From Massilia rubra (GTDB lineage Bacteria > Pseudomonadota > Gammaproteobacteria > Burkholderiales > Burkholderiaceae_D), in the NCBI RefSeq assembly GCF_011682065.1, contig NZ_VUYU01000008.1:186001-250000 (forward strand): a stretch of 64,000 nt of DNA, in the 5' to 3' direction. Shown piece by piece: positions 63,040-64,000 of this stretch. The position numbers and the translations under genes are program-made. Below the pieces are notes generated by a model, which saw nothing but the letters and a program-made list of their open reading frames with translations, ran no database searches and was not told the DNA's origin. The stretch's first letter is position 1. Each line of letters starts with the position of its first letter.

Positions 63040-64000
63040 TTAGTGCGGATGGAACGTCACACGTTTCGGCACGGGCTTGAAGGTGCCCATCGAGCTCCAC
63101 CAAGGCATCAACATGAAGAAACCGAAGTACAACAGGGTGCACACCTGCGACGCGGCCGTGAAGAAGGCGGTCGGCAACTGGGTGCCGAGGTAGCCGAGGA
63201 TCACGAACGAGAGGCCGAACACCATGTAGACATACTTGTGCCAGTCAGGACGGTAGCGGATCGACTTGACCGGCGACTGGTCCAGCCACGGCAGGGCGGC
63301 GATGATCATCACCGACGAACCGAACAGCACCACGCCCCAGAATTTCGCGTCCAGCACCTGCGGCAGCATGCCGATGATGACCAGCAGCGCGAAAGCGGCG
63401 ATGCCGGCCTTGACGATGAACGGCAGGCGCGTCTTGACCCAGATGAAGGCCACGTACAGGGCGATCGCACCCATCAGCACATACATGAAGTCGGCCGTGG
63501 TGGCGCGCAGCACCGAGTAGAACGGCGTGAAGTACCAGGTCGGGGCGATGTGCGCCGGGGTCTTGAGCGAATCGGCCGGGATGAAGTTGTTGTACTCCAG
63601 GAAGTAGCCGCCCATTTCCGGGGCAAAGAACACCACCGCGCTGAAGATCAGCAGGAACACCGACACGCCGAACAGATCGTGCGCCGAGTAGTAAGGATGG
63701 GACGGGATCGAATCGAGCGGATGGCCGTCCGGACCCAGGGTTTCCTTGACTTCGATACCGTCAGGATTGTTCGAACCGACTTCGTGCAGCGCGATCAGGT
63801 GGGCAGCAACCAGGCCCAGCAGAACCAGCGGAATCGCGATCACGTGGAAGGCGAAGAAGCGGTTCAGGGTGGCGTCGGAGACTACGTAGTCGCCGCGGAT
63901 CCACAGCGACAGGTCAGGGCCGATGAAAGGAATCGCACCGAACAGGTTGACGATCACCTGGGCGCCCCAGTACGACATCTGGCCCCATGGCAGCAGGTAG
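63040..64000 (-). CDS. petB: Cytochrome b of the bc1 complex, 5' part beyond window
   Basis: The reverse frame is open from the window edge to a stop at 63040 (320 codons). [20 protein letters not shown] and [20 protein letters not shown] lead into [20 protein letters not shown] with heme-ligand His, and the quinol-site PEW region is replaced by [15 protein letters not shown]-type sequence. The N-terminal first helices lie outside. The core membrane subunit of the bc1 complex. Confidence 0.95.
   Translation of the reverse strand, partial: YLLPWGQMSYWGAQVIVNLFGAIPFIGPDLSLWIRGDYVVSDATLNRFFAFHVIAIPLVLLGLVAAHLIALHEVGSNNPDGIEVKETLGPDGHPLDSIPSHPYYSAHDLFGVSVFLLIFSAVVFFAPEMGGYFLEYNNFIPADSLKTPAHIAPTWYFTPFYSVLRATTADFMYVLMGAIALYVAFIWVKTRLPFIVKAGIAAFALLVIIGMLPQVLDAKFWGVVLFGSSVMIIAALPWLDQSPVKSIRYRPDWHKYVYMVFGLSFVILGYLGTQLPTAFFTAASQVCTLLYFGFFMLMPWWSSMGTFKPVPKRVTFHPH

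Overview
The window is GC-rich, densely coded DNA from a betaproteobacterium, most likely an Oxalobacteraceae member of the Massilia/Duganella/Janthinobacterium type. This rests on codon use, on the cytochrome bc1 (petB-petC) - sspA - sspB order at the right end, and on a full Tad pilus locus, a TonB-dependent sugar locus and paired c-di-GMP enzymes. The species assignment is inference; no search was run.

Layout. 1-595: 5' part of a nucleotide-sugar dehydrogenase. 596-8610: small housekeeping and accessory genes (lipoprotein, PTH2-like protein, ATP-grasp protein, TPR protein, MoaD-like/beta-propeller pair, TetR with a divergent MBL hydrolase, TonB-domain protein). 8664-17882: a complete alpha-glucoside utilisation locus with a TonB-dependent receptor, two LacI regulators, a GH65 disaccharide phosphorylase, beta-phosphoglucomutase and an MFS permease. 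Palindromic operators are visible in both control regions. The glucoside would enter through the receptor and permease, be phosphorolysed to beta-glucose-1-phosphate, and be isomerised to glucose-6-phosphate.

17883-29400 is the accessory region. It opens with a P1B-4 metal ATPase (CzcP type) and a decayed czcA remnant. A retron-like reverse transcriptase follows, with the N-terminal extension seen in myxobacterial retron enzymes. Next is a repeated array of small CxxC membrane proteins alternating with full and truncated copies of a PNKP-like polynucleotide 5'-kinase. The intact kinase overlaps a Thg1-like 3'-5' RNA polymerase gene. An S41 peptidase and an AT-rich gene of foreign look sit between kinase copies. 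The kinase plus Thg1 pair looks like a 5'-end RNA repair module. Its co-directional neighbourhood with a retron-like RT is the best candidate here for an undescribed system.

29445-40203: fused isobutyryl-CoA mutase (icmF) under a perfect 20-bp palindrome, a REPIN-like element, a fused indolepyruvate ferredoxin oxidoreductase, a LysR regulator, and convergent HD-GYP and GGDEF genes. 40632-54434: the Tad/Flp pilus locus, with two flp pilins each carrying a duplicated leader and a terminator. These are followed by tadV/cpaA, an extra AAA ATPase, rcpC, rcpA, a short lipoprotein, tadG-, tadE- and tadF-like genes, tadZ, tadA, tadB, tadC and a TPR lipoprotein with a LytR_C domain. 54531-59201: BON lipoprotein, small exported proteins, 3-hydroxybutyrate dehydrogenase, patatin phospholipase and a carboxymuconolactone decarboxylase-like protein. 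59517-64000: class II Fic protein, tRNA-Thr(UGU), sspB, sspA, petC and partial petB.
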